Below are positions 37,601 to 51,830 of a DNA stretch of 64,000 bases, one piece after another. Made by a program: the position numbers and the translations under genes. This DNA is from Trogon surrucura (Eukaryota; Chordata; Aves; Trogoniformes; Trogonidae), in NCBI GenBank assembly GCA_020746105.1, contig CM036624.1:27674084-27738083 (forward strand), read 5' to 3'. Position 1 is the stretch's first letter. Each line of letters begins with the position of its first letter. The notes beneath the pieces were generated by a model, which was not told where the DNA came from, did not search any database, and saw only the letters and a list, made by a program, of their open reading frames with translations.

Positions 37601-40600
37601 AAGGAGAAGTTTCTAGTTAGGTTAAAATATTGATCAAAGTTATACTTGCAATACATTTTTTAATACAGTATGTCTTAACCTGATATGAGCAATAATAGCT
37701 GTCCAATATAAATAATTGTTTAATGTTTAGAGAGAGTTGAAACACAGTCATAAGGTTTTATTGAAATTTGGTCTAAATATGTATTTCCAAGCCCTTGCTT
37801 ATCCTGTGTCCACCTAAGATCTAAACGTAAGAAAATACTGTTAACTTCTAGCGTGGCTCTTACTGAGGATAGTACCGTGCTTAGTAACAATAGCAATGAA
37901 GAAAAACCTACCAATAAGTGCTTGAAGATATTTTGTGTCTCCTCTGCCTTTCCACTGAGGGAATGTCTGTGGATGACTGATAACACAAGAACTGGAAGCA
38001 ACGATTAATGATTTTACCTGGTGAACTGCAAAAGAAGTTAAACTATGTCTGGTGTATAATTGAAATCATACTCGTGCATAGGTAGACAAGCAGTCAGTTA
38101 TAAAGCAATATACTTTAGAGCAGATGAGTGAAATTTATAGTCAAGACATGTTACTTGGAGGTGTCACGTTAAACAGCCTCTTCCGAAGCGTTTTTTAGGA
38201 TTGATGTTTGTGATGTACAAAAGCAATTTGAAATTGCAAGAAATTCACCTTTTTAAGTATTTATGTGCAGCTTTTAAACTTAAAAGCGGTCTGTTATTTT
38301 CTTTTTTAAACCCCTCAGTTTGAAACAAGTAAAAGATGATTTAAACCATCACAGTTGTAATTGGTTGTCAAGAAAACTAGAAAAACAAAAAGCTATTTTA
38401 AGGCGATTCTCAGTACTCTTAACGATTGTGTTTAATATTTAAATAGTTTTCAAAGATAGCTGCATTTTGTTTCCAACAGTTCTTAAAATAAAAGTAGTAG
38501 GTGGCTCTGCTGGAATAGTGCTAACTTGTGATTTAATGTGACTATACACCTGGTTCAGAAAATACTTCCAGTCTTTATTTAACAAATATGATTCTTTTTA
38601 ACATTCTTCATTCAAAAGGTGAAACATGACAGGCTTAAAGCCCTTTTCAGTAGATAATTTTCTCGGAGTTCACATTTTTTTCAACCTCTGATGTATGAGA
38701 TGTGCTTCTGCAGCATAGTCTGTGAAGATTGTGTTGCTTACTATAAGTGATTTAGTTACAGAAATACATTTCCCTAATGAATGATAAAGTCTCACAGCAT
38801 TGCCTAGGTACAGATAGTTAACCAGAAATTGATTCCTTAGGGGCGGGGAAAAAAAAAAGGAAACAACCAAAAAGTCTTCAAATTTGGAATTGTAGCATCT
38901 CCAGGTTGTTGGTTGTTACATTAAATGGAGTATTTAAGAGTTAGAAGAATGTGTGATCTGCAAGTCATGATTTCTTTCTTTTTGATTTTCATAAGGTACT
39001 GTAATGATTCAGCTTACCCTAGCCTGCTATTTACCCAAGTTGTTTGGCAGGCATAATAGTCAAAAACATTGCAGCCTGACTGAAGCAAGCACAGTGCTTA
39101 ACACCTGCAGGTAGAGTGCAGTCTCCAGCAAAATGCTATTGATTGTTACCCTGGCACAAAGCAAACCTAAATGCAGTTTGCTTAATTACAACAAAAATTC
39201 TGTTTTATGAGTAAGGTACTTCATGTTTGGGGAATGTTTTGTGTGTTGTCTTCTAAGTAAAATCCCATCACACTTGTGTACATTTGTTCAATTATCAGAG
39301 CAGCTAAGAGGAGGGAAAAAAAAAAATCAATTTGCCCTGAAAAGCACCAGAAATAAGATTACCTTGACAAGTAGGAACTTGCCAACACTGTCTAAATTGC
39401 TTAATGTTATCAAATGTTGCCATTTTTCGTGTTCAGTAAGAAGGATATTGACTATTCTACATGTCCAGGTCTGCTATTTGGCTATTGGTATAAGCATGTC
39501 TTATTTTTATTCCTACAATAGCAGTCACAGATAAATCGGAGATCTAACAATAACTTTATAAAATAGATGGAATAATACCATTCACTGGAGAAATAGTATT
39601 TACTTGAGATAAGTGATCACAACTAGTTTTTTTTCCTTCTGTCTGGCTTGTTGTTCTTGTAACAGACAAATGTAAATACCTTAGCAGACATTTCAGAGTG
39701 AAAGGCAAGAGATAAAATGTAATTACTTTTCAGGGTGGCCCTGGCAATGCCTGTCTTCTTGTCTGTAATACAAAAAGAAAAAAAATCTTAGCTCATCACC
39801 TCAGAATGTGAAGGCCATTGTTACTTCTGAATATAAAAATATTTTCTGATTTTTCATGTTGACCTCAGTAGTTATCTTTAGCTCTTCTGTGTAAGCTGGA
39901 ATCCTTATAGCTGTAAATTCTGGTCGCTGTAATCCAACCGAACATTTAATAGAGCACCTAATGGACTCTGCTCCTCTATTTTTCTTGAATGCATAACATC
40001 TTGGTTCATTCAGTCACCAAAACTAACTTTGCTACAAGGACAGGCAACACGACAAGTTAGAATCAATGGACCATTTGTAGGTCACAAAGTCAGTTTACTG
40101 GAATTTCAGAGGAAACTGGTTGAAAAGAGAGGACAAATGTCACTTTGAATAGAGATGTTTAAATCAGACTTCTGCCTTAGGGTAAAATTTGGGTCTGTTG
40201 TAGCCTAGATGTAATGTCTCCCTCTACAGAGCACAGCATTAATCATGGCTTGACAAGTGATCATGGGCTGAGAAAAATAGGGCCTGTCTTGGTTGTGTGG
40301 TTATTTTTTTTTCTAATCTTAATCTCTTAGGAGCACATTATAAACACTAACATTTACACAAAAAGATGTAACTATCAATGTCTGTTTCAGTAGTGAAAGT
40401 AGCTGGCTTCAGAGAAAATCTGGTTAGAGCTGTTTTGTCCCTTAGTTTACTAAATAACTGAAATTACTGTGTTACTGTGTTACCACTTTAACAGTGGTTT
40501 ACAATGTATTTGCCACCTAGAAAAGAGACTTCCTCTTGCACAAGTGGCAATACAGGGAAAAAGTGGAACAGTTTCTAAAATGTAAGGCACATTGACTCGA

Positions 40601-42728
40601 CCCTGATCAATGTATATGAGTTTTTTATATTATGCTTATATTTTAATGATGTGTTACATGCCTACAATGAACTACAACAGCTGGAATGAAATAACAGAAA
40701 CGAAGAGCTCTGTTTAAGATCCTGAATTGTGATACTGTACAAATAAGTGTGTTTAATATGTTAATTCTTAAATTAGGGGTGTCTTGATGCATAGATTGGG
40801 TGTTAGGAGCCTTTGTACCTTTTATGGTAAAGAAGATTGGCAAAGGAGGGAATTTTCACATTTCTTGGGCTTCTTTGCTGCTTTCTGTGGTGGGGATGGT
40901 GTAGGGAGCAGCAGAGCGCTCCCTGTGTGCGCTGGTAGAGAGATATCTCCTTAACGGAGTAACGTTGGTATCTGCAACTGCTGAGAAAATAGATAATATC
41001 AGCAAAGTACCGGCAAAACAATTTATCACTGGAGAATTGCACTTTAAAAATTAGGCTACTTCGTTTTGCTTAGTTGCCTCTTGATGTGATAAAATCCCAA
41101 ATCTCTCGTTTAGGGTAGCTGTTACTTTCCTTTGTGCCCTCTGTTGGTATTTTCCTATCAGTCGACACCTCAAAACCGATTATTGCTCTGAATCTAGATG
41201 ACAGAATAATCTAACTCTGATTACTGTTAAAAATTGTTTCTGGCAGCTGGGGAGGGGACGACCGACCTTGTTCCTGACTATCGTGCTTGCTTTGCTGTTG
41301 ATGGGATCTGGTGTAAATAGAGAGCCAGCCTCACTCTGAAATTAGTGCTGCAGTGGTGGCGAGAGATCACATGCCAGAAGGAGACTCGACTTCGCCTTTC
41401 TGTATATTCTCTTACAGTATCGTATTTGTCATTTTTTACGGCGTCGCAGTCTGTACCGGTGTGAACAATTCCCTCGCAAACAGGCAGCGTTGCTTCTAAG
41501 TGAAATGACATTTTAAGAGAAGATTCCCGAGAACAAGTTCTGCTGTTGACTCTGCATTTCTCTGGCAAATTCTCTATGCCTGTGATGATGGTAGGCAGAA
41601 TTCTTTTCATCTGATCCAGGCATCCTTTTATGTGTTCTTCTAAGCTTAATTTAGACCTTTTCTACGCAAAGTCACTGATTTGGAAAACTTTTGCTTTTCT
41701 GGAATGGATGATGATTGCATCTTCAGTTTGAACAAAGCGAGTATTATCCAGAAGACCAGTTCATAACTGTTTCATTGCTAAATTTGTCGGATAAGTATTG
41801 AAGGGCAGTGTCTCCCGCACCTTTGATTTACTTTAGTCTAATAGGTGTTTCTTAAACACAGAGACTGGCAGTCGGTGAGGCCGATTCTTGTGTAAATCAG
41901 TATAAAGTGCTTAAAGGAGAGCAGGTGCCTCCGCAGCTGAGGTGTGTTCCTAGCCGAGCTGCTGTGCCAGGAAAATGGGCTGAGGCTGGGAGTTTTAGGG
42001 AGGGAGGGGAGTTGCAGGCTGACATAATTTGAAAGTGAGAAGAAATCCTTTTGTCCTTCAGGCAGTAGTCTTACTCTGTGCTTGAATAGAGCATCATGTC
42101 TCCAATATGTTAGATTTTTTTTTTCCCCCCCCGTGCTTTCTTTACTTCCACATTCTTTCATGGTTGGTTTTTTTTTTTTTTGAGGTTTATAATAGGATCT
42201 GATAATAACTGTTTGTTGAGCCAACTGTTAAAGATACTCCAGCAGCAAAGGACTCTATATGCAGCAGTCTCGTCATTTTGAAGTCTTACATTTGTCCCAT
42301 ATAATAGCTGTAGCAATACTAGAATATCACGAGTATTTTTTCACTTTTTTTTTTTTAAAAAAAAAACTGACATCAAAACCTTGAGAGATTTTATTTTCAA
42401 GTTTATTTTTCCAGTGAAAATTAAAGCCACACTGGGCATATGTGACTTTATGCCCTATGCATATGCATTTATTTTATGAGTATTCTTCATGAGTCTAATG
42501 GTACTACTTGCAGAAGTAAAGAAAGTGGTATTTGGCTCTGTAAGAGAAACAAAACCACAGGTATACTTTCTTACTATGTTAGAAAGAAATTAATGTTGAT
42601 GGCTTCCCATTTTTTTTGAGTGTGTGCTAAAGGTTAGATAGGACACAGGCTTAATTTTGATCTGCTTAATATTTATAGCTTCATTCATTGAAGCTTTTCC
42701 CATTTGTGTTGAAGGAATTGTTATCTAG

Positions 42729-42771
42729 AAAGCTCATGCTATTATGGAGAACAAACCTAAGACATTTTCAG
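42729..42771 (+). other. Candidate 43-nt exon with a start codon
   Basis: The unit is bounded by ttgttatctag (to 42,728; a mediocre acceptor with little pyrimidine tract) and TTTTCAG|GTAAGG (donor at 42,772, strong). It contains ATG at 42,744 in a favourable Kozak context (A at -3, G at +4), giving MENKPKTFS and leaving phase 1. It could be an alternative first coding exon in the intron or a chance match. The peptide was not recognised. Confidence 0.2.
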
Positions 42772-45700
42772 GTAAGGGTAATGTCTTTTGGAAGATAAAC
42801 AGTTTACCTCCAATTGGACGAAAGCTACATTGTAACTTTGTAATTTCATATAAATTGATAGAGACTTTATTAATTTTCAAGATAACTTACCATTCAGTTC
42901 AATTGGTTTTTAAACTTTGTTGGAATGCATGTGTAATTGTATCTGAAAGTGGCATTGGGGTTTTATCTCCTGGCAGTAAATAGAATGAGGGATGCTGCAG
43001 TTTGTTTGGTTTTGGGTTAGGGAGATGCATGAGATAGGATGGATTTGTTTTCTTGTTTGAGGTGGTCTTTCATTTCTGATTGGTTCTGGGTAAGCAGAAC
43101 AATTTTGTGTATATGTATGATTTTTTTTCCCTTCCCTGAAAGCATTCAGGTGGCTTTGAAAAAAGACATCTGTGTGTTTTGGTATAGGGAAGACTAAAGT
43201 CAAATGTTTAATTTTTCTGAGGGGACAAGAGACACAGAGCTGGAAGAAGAAAGATTATTTTCTGTGTGAACTCCTTATGTCAGATAACATTAGAGAAGGA
43301 TTTCAGGAGGAGTTTCTTTAAAATGATGCCTGATTATTTGGGGTCATACGCTGGCCGTTACCCACATTTTTGACATATTTTTGCTCATTCTTCCTATTAC
43401 CTGCAGAGGGAGCTTGTATATGAGATAATCAGAGTAATCAAGGCATTCGGGGCGAATTGGTTCCCGTAAGTACAATTTCATTTCGCAGTGCCTTCTCCGT
43501 TATGCAGAACAGAAGGGCTTTGCAAGATCGGTTTTAAAAAGGCTGTCCATCGGTAACAGTAAATAACAGTGAGCCAAAATTTTACAAGTCAGTAAGCAAA
43601 AGCTGACTTTAGAAATAGTTCATATTTCAGAGAGGTGTCTTTGTATTGAAAGTTTAAAAAGGAGATGAGGAAAACAATTCTTGAGGTGCAAGAGGACAGT
43701 TTTGGTATTCCTTATGACGGGAAGCAGATTTTTGTAGCATAAACTGTCATTTCTGATTCTGAAAATGTCGTGTCAGCATGAGGGAGACAACACAGTACTT
43801 CCAGGTCCTCAGTACGTCTTGTGCAGTGTAGTGTGCTAGCCAGAAGCAATAGGTAAGTCTTTTCTGTTTATGCAGGCAGTGTTACGAATCATAAAAGAAG
43901 GTGATTGCAGATACAAGGATAACTCTTAATTTTGTTTTTCTCTATTGTAAAATATAAAATGTGAATGAGTTTCATCCAGATACTATTGATGAATTAATAC
44001 GGTCAGACTAAAGCAGGCAAACGATGGTAAGGATTGCTGTCTTCAGCTTTAGAAAAATATTTAAAGCAAAGAGGAAGGAATATAATGACCTAAGTTTATT
44101 TGTAAATTCTAACTTAAAAATGTGCTTGAAGAATCAGAAATATTTATTTTAAATGGCGATTTTTTTCCTTAATCTAGCACAATGCAAGAAATGTATTTCA
44201 GGTTTTATAATTTGTATGGTGGTTATCTGGATGGTGAAAGTGTATTATCCTTCAAAAAGTTAAGACTTCAGAGAAGAAAATAATTCATTTATAATATGAT
44301 TTTGCTTGCTGAGGAAAAAGCACAATAGATGGTACTTAGATGAATTCTGCACTATTTATCTCTGGAAAAATAGTGACAGTCATTTTACTTTAAAATACTT
44401 CAGTAAATTTAAAGATGATTTGCTATGATGCTGTAAGGAAATAAAGTAGTATGCATGCACATTCCATAAAACAGAAATAACTCTCCATAACATGCTTTCC
44501 TCTAGTAAATCTGCCACATAAATTGGTTTGAGAGTTGATTTTTTTTTTTTTTTTTGCTTTTGGGGTGGGTTGTGTTTTTTTTGTTGATTTAAGCTAACAG
44601 AACTTTAAACTTAACGTATGTTTGACCTAATGTGATCTTAGGGTTTTAGTCTGGATTCTCTTTTTAAACACCAGGAAAGATTTACCATATCTAAAAGAAC
44701 AGCAAATCGGTGTCGATTTATTATTTATACTGGCTAATCCTTGCTAATGTGAAAAGTCAGCTTGTTATTGTAACACCAAATGGCCCTCTAAGTAGGGAAA
44801 CAGTTAAGTAGATCTCCTGTAATAGGTTGTTGTCTAATAAAGAGATTTATGGTATTGGCAAGGGCTATTGTATAGGTATTACCCTCTCACAGCATGATCA
44901 TGTATTATCTTAACAACTCAGTGCCACGTTTATGTTGAGCATTTTCATAACAGGGTAAGAATATTAGCCACAGCAATTACACTCCAATAGGATTATAATG
45001 CTAAGATTTACAGAAAAAAAGTATCTAAATGATGTCTTTCATTGAGATTTTGATAGGTGCTAGGAGTTGAAAAGTTGCATCATCCTTTTTGCATGGGAAA
45101 ATACTGATGTGTTAGTCATGATGAAGAAAGAGAGGTTTCTTAATTTAGTCCTGTTGAGGAATTATGGGAGGCGATGGACATAATCTTTATTTACACAGTG
45201 TCTTTTTCTTTCCCGGTGAGGTAGAGATGTTTCAGAAATTCCATTCAGTGGAGGTACTGTACAATATGGAAATCAAGACGTGTATGTAACTTTAGTTCTA
45301 TTGTGAGGATAATACAGCCAGGATTAAGATACCTTTTTTTTTTTTTTTAACATCATTGTGTTTTGAAGGTAGAACAAGGGTAATGTACTCGCTGTGTTGC
45401 AAGAGCCTACCGGAATAAAATTGTGATACTTTTCTTTCAGCCATAGCTAACACATGTGTTCTGTTTCATTAGCACCAGGTTTTTATGGTGATAAGTAATG
45501 TAGATACTTTTTAAAATTACTACAAGCAACAAAAGTGACAATAATGTCATACTTGTACACTTTTCATGTGTCATTCAAGCTGTTCCTTAGTTCTTAAAAT
45601 TTTCCATCTGTTTTTTTAAAAAACAACAAAAAAAGAGATGTTAATACTCGCTTGGCATAAGCAATGTTTCAGTCACATTTAATAAAACTACTTTTGCTTT

Positions 45701-48700
45701 ATCAATTAAAAAAAACCACTTATGGGGACTGATTGAACAAAATACATTAGGTTATATAGTCATTTGTGAATAACTGCATTGAGTAGAACAGCAACCTGAA
45801 TGGCAAAGTGTGATAAAATAGCCAGGCATTTTTAAGAATATACCTTGAGGTATATTCAGTAGTTCAAAAAATATTGGAAAAATAGTGTTTTGATTTTTTT
45901 TTTCCCCTGATTTACTATAACAAAATTATAAGTAGAGAATTCCAAATTAAAAAAAAAAAGCATAGATAGCAATTCTTATTGTAGAAGAACTTCCAATACA
46001 TGTTCCGTGTACTGCATGGATAGTAGTAGTTAAATTTGTGAGAGACAACATTTCATGGATGTTTTGTATTAATTCTATGTGTAAGACTTGTCTGTAGCAA
46101 GAACTTGTACCCATCTGTTTTTAAACTGTTATTGATTACCAGAAGCCAGAGGAAAGATGCACCTGTTTCTTTTGACATGAAATATTTCACTTCTGAAAAT
46201 GTGCTGAGAAAAGGTAATGTTGCACACAAGTTTGAATATTTTCTGGTTGATTACTGGAAAATAACTCGGGCCTCAAAACTACATTAAACAATCAGTATTC
46301 AAAACTTCATTATTTTTGTAATCGTGGTAACAACGTAGGACTTCATCTGTATCTTGTATGTCTTGTATTTACATGAGATCAAAATTCTGGAGCTTTGTCT
46401 TTCGTCTTGTGTTCCAAACAAGAATCATGACGCAAAGGGTAATGTTTTCTGTTTTAGAAAAACTCCTGTAAGTACTTAGATTTTTCTTCACATTTCATTC
46501 ATTTTGAACTGTGGAAAACAATTGTATTTCTTGTCTGTAAGTAAAAAGGAAACACAAAAGGACGAATGTTACCCCCTGATGAATGTGGAGCTCCAACAGA
46601 TTTAAGAGCGTGAACTGTGGCTGCATTGTTGAGGGCAGAGCTTGGCTTCTGTGCCTGAACTAAGAAGTCAGTACCTAAAATAAAAGGGTGAATAATGCAT
46701 AAAATTTCAGTTTTAAATGCTACAATTACTTATAATTTATTTTAACAGGTAACAGTGAATTTGTTTTACAGATACTTATTGAAGAAGTTTCCTATTTTAG
46801 AAGACAATTTCTATGTTTGAAAGAGGAGAGTATATGCAGAAATATTCTTATCAAATTGTTAGCCTTATGGACTCTCCTGACCTTTTTTTGGATATATATA
46901 TAAAAACTTACATAAAACTGCAAGGTAAAGATTAACCATTTTTCTTTTTGTTCAAATGCCATAGTGAACGGCTTCTTAAAATTAGTATTCTTCTGTTCGC
47001 AAGACAATAAATCAAAGCACAAATCTGCACTGTGGGCATTTTACTTGTAGTGCGCGTTAAAACCAAAGCCACTCTAAGTCATACTTAACTGCCCACAGAC
47101 AACTAACCCTGAAGAAGGGATAAGCCTGTCTTTCACCACCCCTCGCCCCGTCTTATTATTATTATTTATATCTCCCTATTTGGAACGGCAGTGCTGTTAT
47201 GACTAATACAGCTTTTGTATTTGGCAAATGGGACGCAAATAATCAGCAGTTCGTGGCTCGCGAGTGGAAAATCTGCCAAAGAGAGCACATAAAACCAGTA
47301 TAACCTTTGAAGTATACCTGTGAATGAAATTCTTCTTTATACATCTGTCACCTGTACAGAATTCATGTATTTTTACATCATCTTCTCGTCTTCTAATGGT
47401 ATTATTTCTGATTATAGTGATATTTACAGCAGTGTTTGGGCAGTAGCATGGTTATGAAGTGCTGTGTTCAACCTACTTCAGAACATAGCGTCCCTTTGAT
47501 TTATTTTTTTTTTTAAAAGATAATAATAGTGACTTACAGTGAAATCAGCACCTTTCTATTACCTAACTAATTAATGGCCAATTTAGAAAACTTTTATTTT
47601 AATCATATTTAGTGTCATTTTTAGTCCAGCTTTGGACAGATATTTACATGTGATTGCTAGGATTCTGCAAACAATAAATTTCTTAGTTATTGTGTATTTT
47701 TCATAGGAAAACACTTGATATATGCAATAATTATTTAAAACAATTTTTTGTTCAATATAGTTTTATGTATTAAAAAAGGTTACCGAAGCCCTATATGTTA
47801 TTTGAAGGAAAGCCAAGTAAGTGAAAATTTTGTAGTAGATCTGCCTGAAAATAGCCGATAAATGATTTCTGTTTATATTTTAAATTGATACATAACACAT
47901 GCACCAAATAAAAGTGCAGCATTAACAACTATTGAAACCAATAGGCAAGGATTTATGAAAAATACATGATGGAGTGGTAAAATTGGTTGGTATTTCAGTG
48001 CTGTGGTTAAGCAGTTTGTACAACTGCGTTCATGACTTCCGCACAGTTGAGAAATCTGATTAATATATCCCCGATCACTTAATTAGAGCCATTATTTAAA
48101 TTATCTAAAAGAACAACTGTCCGGGTCTTGTCCATATAGGAAACATTAGCTGCTGCTAAACCAACTGAGCAAATACGCTCTGTGGAATTTTATTATGGCT
48201 CACAAATGGTAGCTAGAAGTAGCTCCTGGTATTGTGCTCTCAAATTCACTCAAGTCCATCTGAACGTTGGACTAATTGTGGTTTTACTGCAGCGTTAGCG
48301 AAAAACTGAGAATGCCGATGTGTACAACATGTTTCCATCCTCCCTTCCCTTGCCCCAAATGAAGTAGGGAGCTCGTTTTTTTTTACCACAGGCTTGTGAT
48401 TTGGAGCTCTCTGGCAATGTGGTCTGGTACGGAACTGTCGTCACCCTGCATGCGGTGCTGGTCTCTGTCAGACCTTCCATGCTGCAGATCCAAATTTGTG
48501 GCTAGGTTCTTTCAGTTGGTTCATAATAAAACAAAGGTGTAATTAGAGGTAATCTAGCTAATCATCATGAACTGGAGGTAGTCCCGTCTGCACTTCCCCC
48601 TCAAAAATTGGCTGTGATGAAAAAGCGCAGCGGTTGTGAGATGGAAGAGGGAAGCGTTGCGCGCGCTGTTGGCAGATGAAGATCCTCGGAAACCAGGTTT

Positions 48701-50439
48701 GTCCTTTTTCTGTTATTCACAATCAAAAAGTCAAAATCTCCATTTTAATGAAGACATTTCAAAGAACAGACGGGTTGAGAAAGATATTGTACTTCTTTAC
48801 ATGCCTCTTCCACTTAAACATGGAAGAACCCTCAGGCTGCAAATGAAAGAGTATTTTACCCTGTGTAGTTGATCTCAGGCTGCCCAGTAGCAATGAAGAG
48901 TTAAAGTTTTTTTTTAAAAAAAAAGAGTTGGAAATGGCTTAGTGGTTTCTTATTTTTCAGTCTGTGGTTATCTTATGTCCCCCCCATGTCCTGTTTTTGT
49001 CAATATTTCCCTTTCTCCTAAGAACTATAGCAAGTGGGAGGAAAAGTAACTTGAAAGAATGTAATTATGCCAGAGATGCATTTTCATGTGGGAACCTTCA
49101 TAATGCCTTCATGTAAATGACATTCACTATGGAAACCGTAAGAGCACTTATGAGCAGAAAGGTTCATCCTGTGCTCCATGGGAAACACCGATTTGCTTAT
49201 CTCGCTTCCCGGAAAAGGCACAGGCGAGTGCTGGCGCGGGGGAGGCTTCAACCCTGCTCCCTGTCCAGGACTGCTGGGGAATGGCGTGGGGACCCTGGGA
49301 AACTTGTGGAAGCATCTCAAGGAATGGTGTGACCAGAGTCTGTGCAGTTTTGCAAACGTGTTGGAAATGGAGCCACCTTCAAGGACAGTTGTATTTTGCA
49401 TTCTTAATTTTTGCATGGTAGCTTGTTACTTTTTTTTTTTTCTTAGTTATTTGCTATATTCTCAGGTGTCCTCACTGACCTTCAGTTTCACTGAATGCCT
49501 GCTTCTGGAGTGGGAACCTACAACATGATAGCTTTAAGATCAAAGAGCCTTCAGATTTGTGTTGACAAACCTTATTAAGTGATGCAGCACAATATATGGC
49601 ACAAAGTACTCCAGTGCATACTTGGAGCAGCAGAGTACCCCCACGCAGCAGCCTGGGTCGCTGGTGATGCTCTCAGCTTTGCTGGCTGGATCCACAGCTG
49701 TGGTTCCTAGAGCCCAGGTTTTTTGACCTGGAACAAGAAGGGAATGTAATTTGATTTATTTCAAAGGCTTCATATTTGTAAGCTTTGATGATGGTTCTTG
49801 TAAAATTTACAATTGTTCTGTGATGCTTACTATCCCCACCACATTCTTAAAATTTAATCGTCTTGTTGAATAGTGTTTCCCAATCAGCTTGAATTATTGA
49901 TGTTTTGTTCCTTAGTAGAAGGGCAGTGGTACTTTTCCTCCCGTGCCACAGCCTGTTCAACCCCAGTTCGATGAGTTATATCCCAGTACCTGTGAAGGAA
50001 TAACAACGCAAAAAAGGTTGTAATTATGGTTTATTGAACGGGACTCAAAATAGAAAGTGGGAAATGGACATTTGTGTTAAGTCCGGGTTCTAAGAAGTTG
50101 GTGCTTTGTGCACGTCGAAGCAATTGGTACCTGCTGTTTGGAAGTTAGAACTGTTACTGGTCATTGCAAGATAAGTAACCTCTTAGAAGAGAATGCAACA
50201 TTAGTAGTATATTTAAATATTTGAAAGTATTTAGCCGGGTATATTTTTGTTCTTAGCTATCTTAAGCTGTTCTTAGAGACTGTTTTTTATAAATATTTTT
50301 GAAAGTGAATGAAATAATGTCAAAAGTTGAACAACAGTAAATGAATGTTGCTCATGAATGTGTGGACGATTGAGTACGTGTATGTCTGGGTATTTATGAT
50401 GATGGTACTTATTAAAAAATACAAAGTGTCCAGGATATC

Positions 50440-50565
50440 CTGTGGTAAAATTGTGAGGCAGATCAGGAGAAGAAATGCTTGTCCAAAGTCACGGATGAAT
50501 GTCACTGCCAGCCATGAAGAGCCTGGTTTCCTTTGTTCCGCTCTCAACCAGTTAGACTGTTCATG
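50440..50565 (-). mobile_element. MIR SINE relic (antisense)
   Basis: Recognisable in order on the plus strand are taaaattgtgaggcagatc, aaatgcttgtccaaagtcac, cactgccagccatga, agcctggtttcc, then ctctcaacca. These line up with the reverse complement of a MIR: aaactgaggc...cttgcccaaggtcacacag...gtggcagagc...ttcgaaccc...ctcttaacca. The copy is strongly diverged, as expected for a SINE active before the amniote radiation. The outer limits are approximate. Confidence 0.55.
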
Positions 50566-51235
50566 AACCTGTTCTAGTTAGTAAGTGACAACACTATGGA
50601 AAGGCTATAAAGTTATATTTGCTTAGCTCTTCTTAGATAATACTGTAACAGTGAATTTTTTTTTTTTGATTTTGATATCCATAAACCATTGGAGTGAAAT
50701 GTCTGGCTGTTGAAATAAATCTTACACTCTGCTTGCTGCAAGCTCATCCTGTATGCCGTAGTAATCCTGGGTTAGATATTTTTATTTTTAGAAGATGTAT
50801 AAAGCTGCTATTTTTAGGTCAAAAATGTCAAATTGCCTTTTGACTGAAGAGATATTAAAATAAAACTGGGTACCTTCTAGAGAGTATGTTGATAACCCAG
50901 CAGTGTCCAGTGAAATGTTCTGTCATGCCTCTGTCTGTCACTTCTTGCGTATCTGAGAAGATGAACATTTAGGTTGGTGGTTTGTTTTTTTTTTTTTTCC
51001 TTTCCATTTTTGTCTGTGTTATTCATCCTCCTGTCTTTCTTTTTCTCTTCTTCCAGAAATAAAATCTTAGTTCAGGCCAATAGTGACCCATAAATAAACT
51101 GTCCCATTTATTACTGTCACAACCTCTTCTGGACTTGATTTTTAAATAAAAAAAAAAATGTCCAGAATGTGCAATAGATGTGTTTGAAATTGTGGTCAGT
51201 TTTAAAAAAAATTGTTACTCTTATTCTGACACTAT

Positions 51236-51283
51236 GAAACCATCAGTCATTTATAGAATGAAATCATCAGTCATTTATAGAAT
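51236..51283. repeat. Two-copy 24-bp tandem duplication
   Basis: Two adjacent 24-bp units differ at one base: gaaac versus gaaat, followed by the shared catcagtcatttatagaat. The duplication is young, as shown by the near identity. No function is suggested. Confidence 0.9.
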
Positions 51284-51559
51284 ATGATTACTTGCAGAAC
51301 AGCAATTATTTCTGAATAATTGTCTACAGGTACACATGCAGACGTGCATCTCACTGCACATGTGCGATGGCCCCTTTTGTGACATTTAGTGCCAACATTA
51401 TCTTTCTTTGTCTCCATGTTTATTACTGCTGTGATTTATGCTTCCAACAGATCGGTGGCTTCTGGTGTGGTTTTCGTACAGATCAGAGAGCACATAGTTG
51501 CACTTAGCTTGGGTTTGAGTCCAAGAGAGAAGTAAGTCTTGTACGTTGGGTTACGAGTG

Positions 51560-51830
51560 TGTGGCCACTGACCCGAAGCGCTGGCAGCCCGCTTGAAGGA
51601 AATCGGATCACACTGAGATATTTTATACTACCAAGTCCTTCCCTTTTCTGTACCGTGCCGCTTGTTTTCTGTTCCCTGTTGACTTGTGTTCCTCCGTTGC
51701 CAGTCACCCTCTGCTCCTTCAGTTGCCTCCTTACTTTGCAGGGGCTCCCTGGCGCATCCACCCCGGGCAGGGCAGGGCAGGGCAGGGCAGGGCTGGGCGA
51801 GCCTGCCCGTGCTGCTGCAGCTTTCCTCCA
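51560..51830. other. GC-rich intronic patch
   Basis: This is a GC-richer island in the AT-rich intron, containing a (GGGCA)n array. To its right, at 52,014, is a strong donor-like GTGAGTAAC. It could be a minor promoter with an alternative first exon ending at 52,013, but no TATA box, no recognisable coding and no independent support was seen. Confidence 0.3.
51765..51792 (+). repeat. (GGGCA)n tandem repeat, G-quadruplex motif
   Basis: Five GGGCA units plus a final GGG. This gives at least four GGG tracts separated by two-base CA loops, which satisfies the classic intramolecular G-quadruplex pattern on the plus (presumed sense) strand. Confidence 0.9.

Noticed and set aside
51057-51120. Strong acceptor-like tract (ctcttcttccag) before aaataaaatctt
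   Set aside because: No donor within a plausible distance, and the downstream sequence has early stops in the frames checked.
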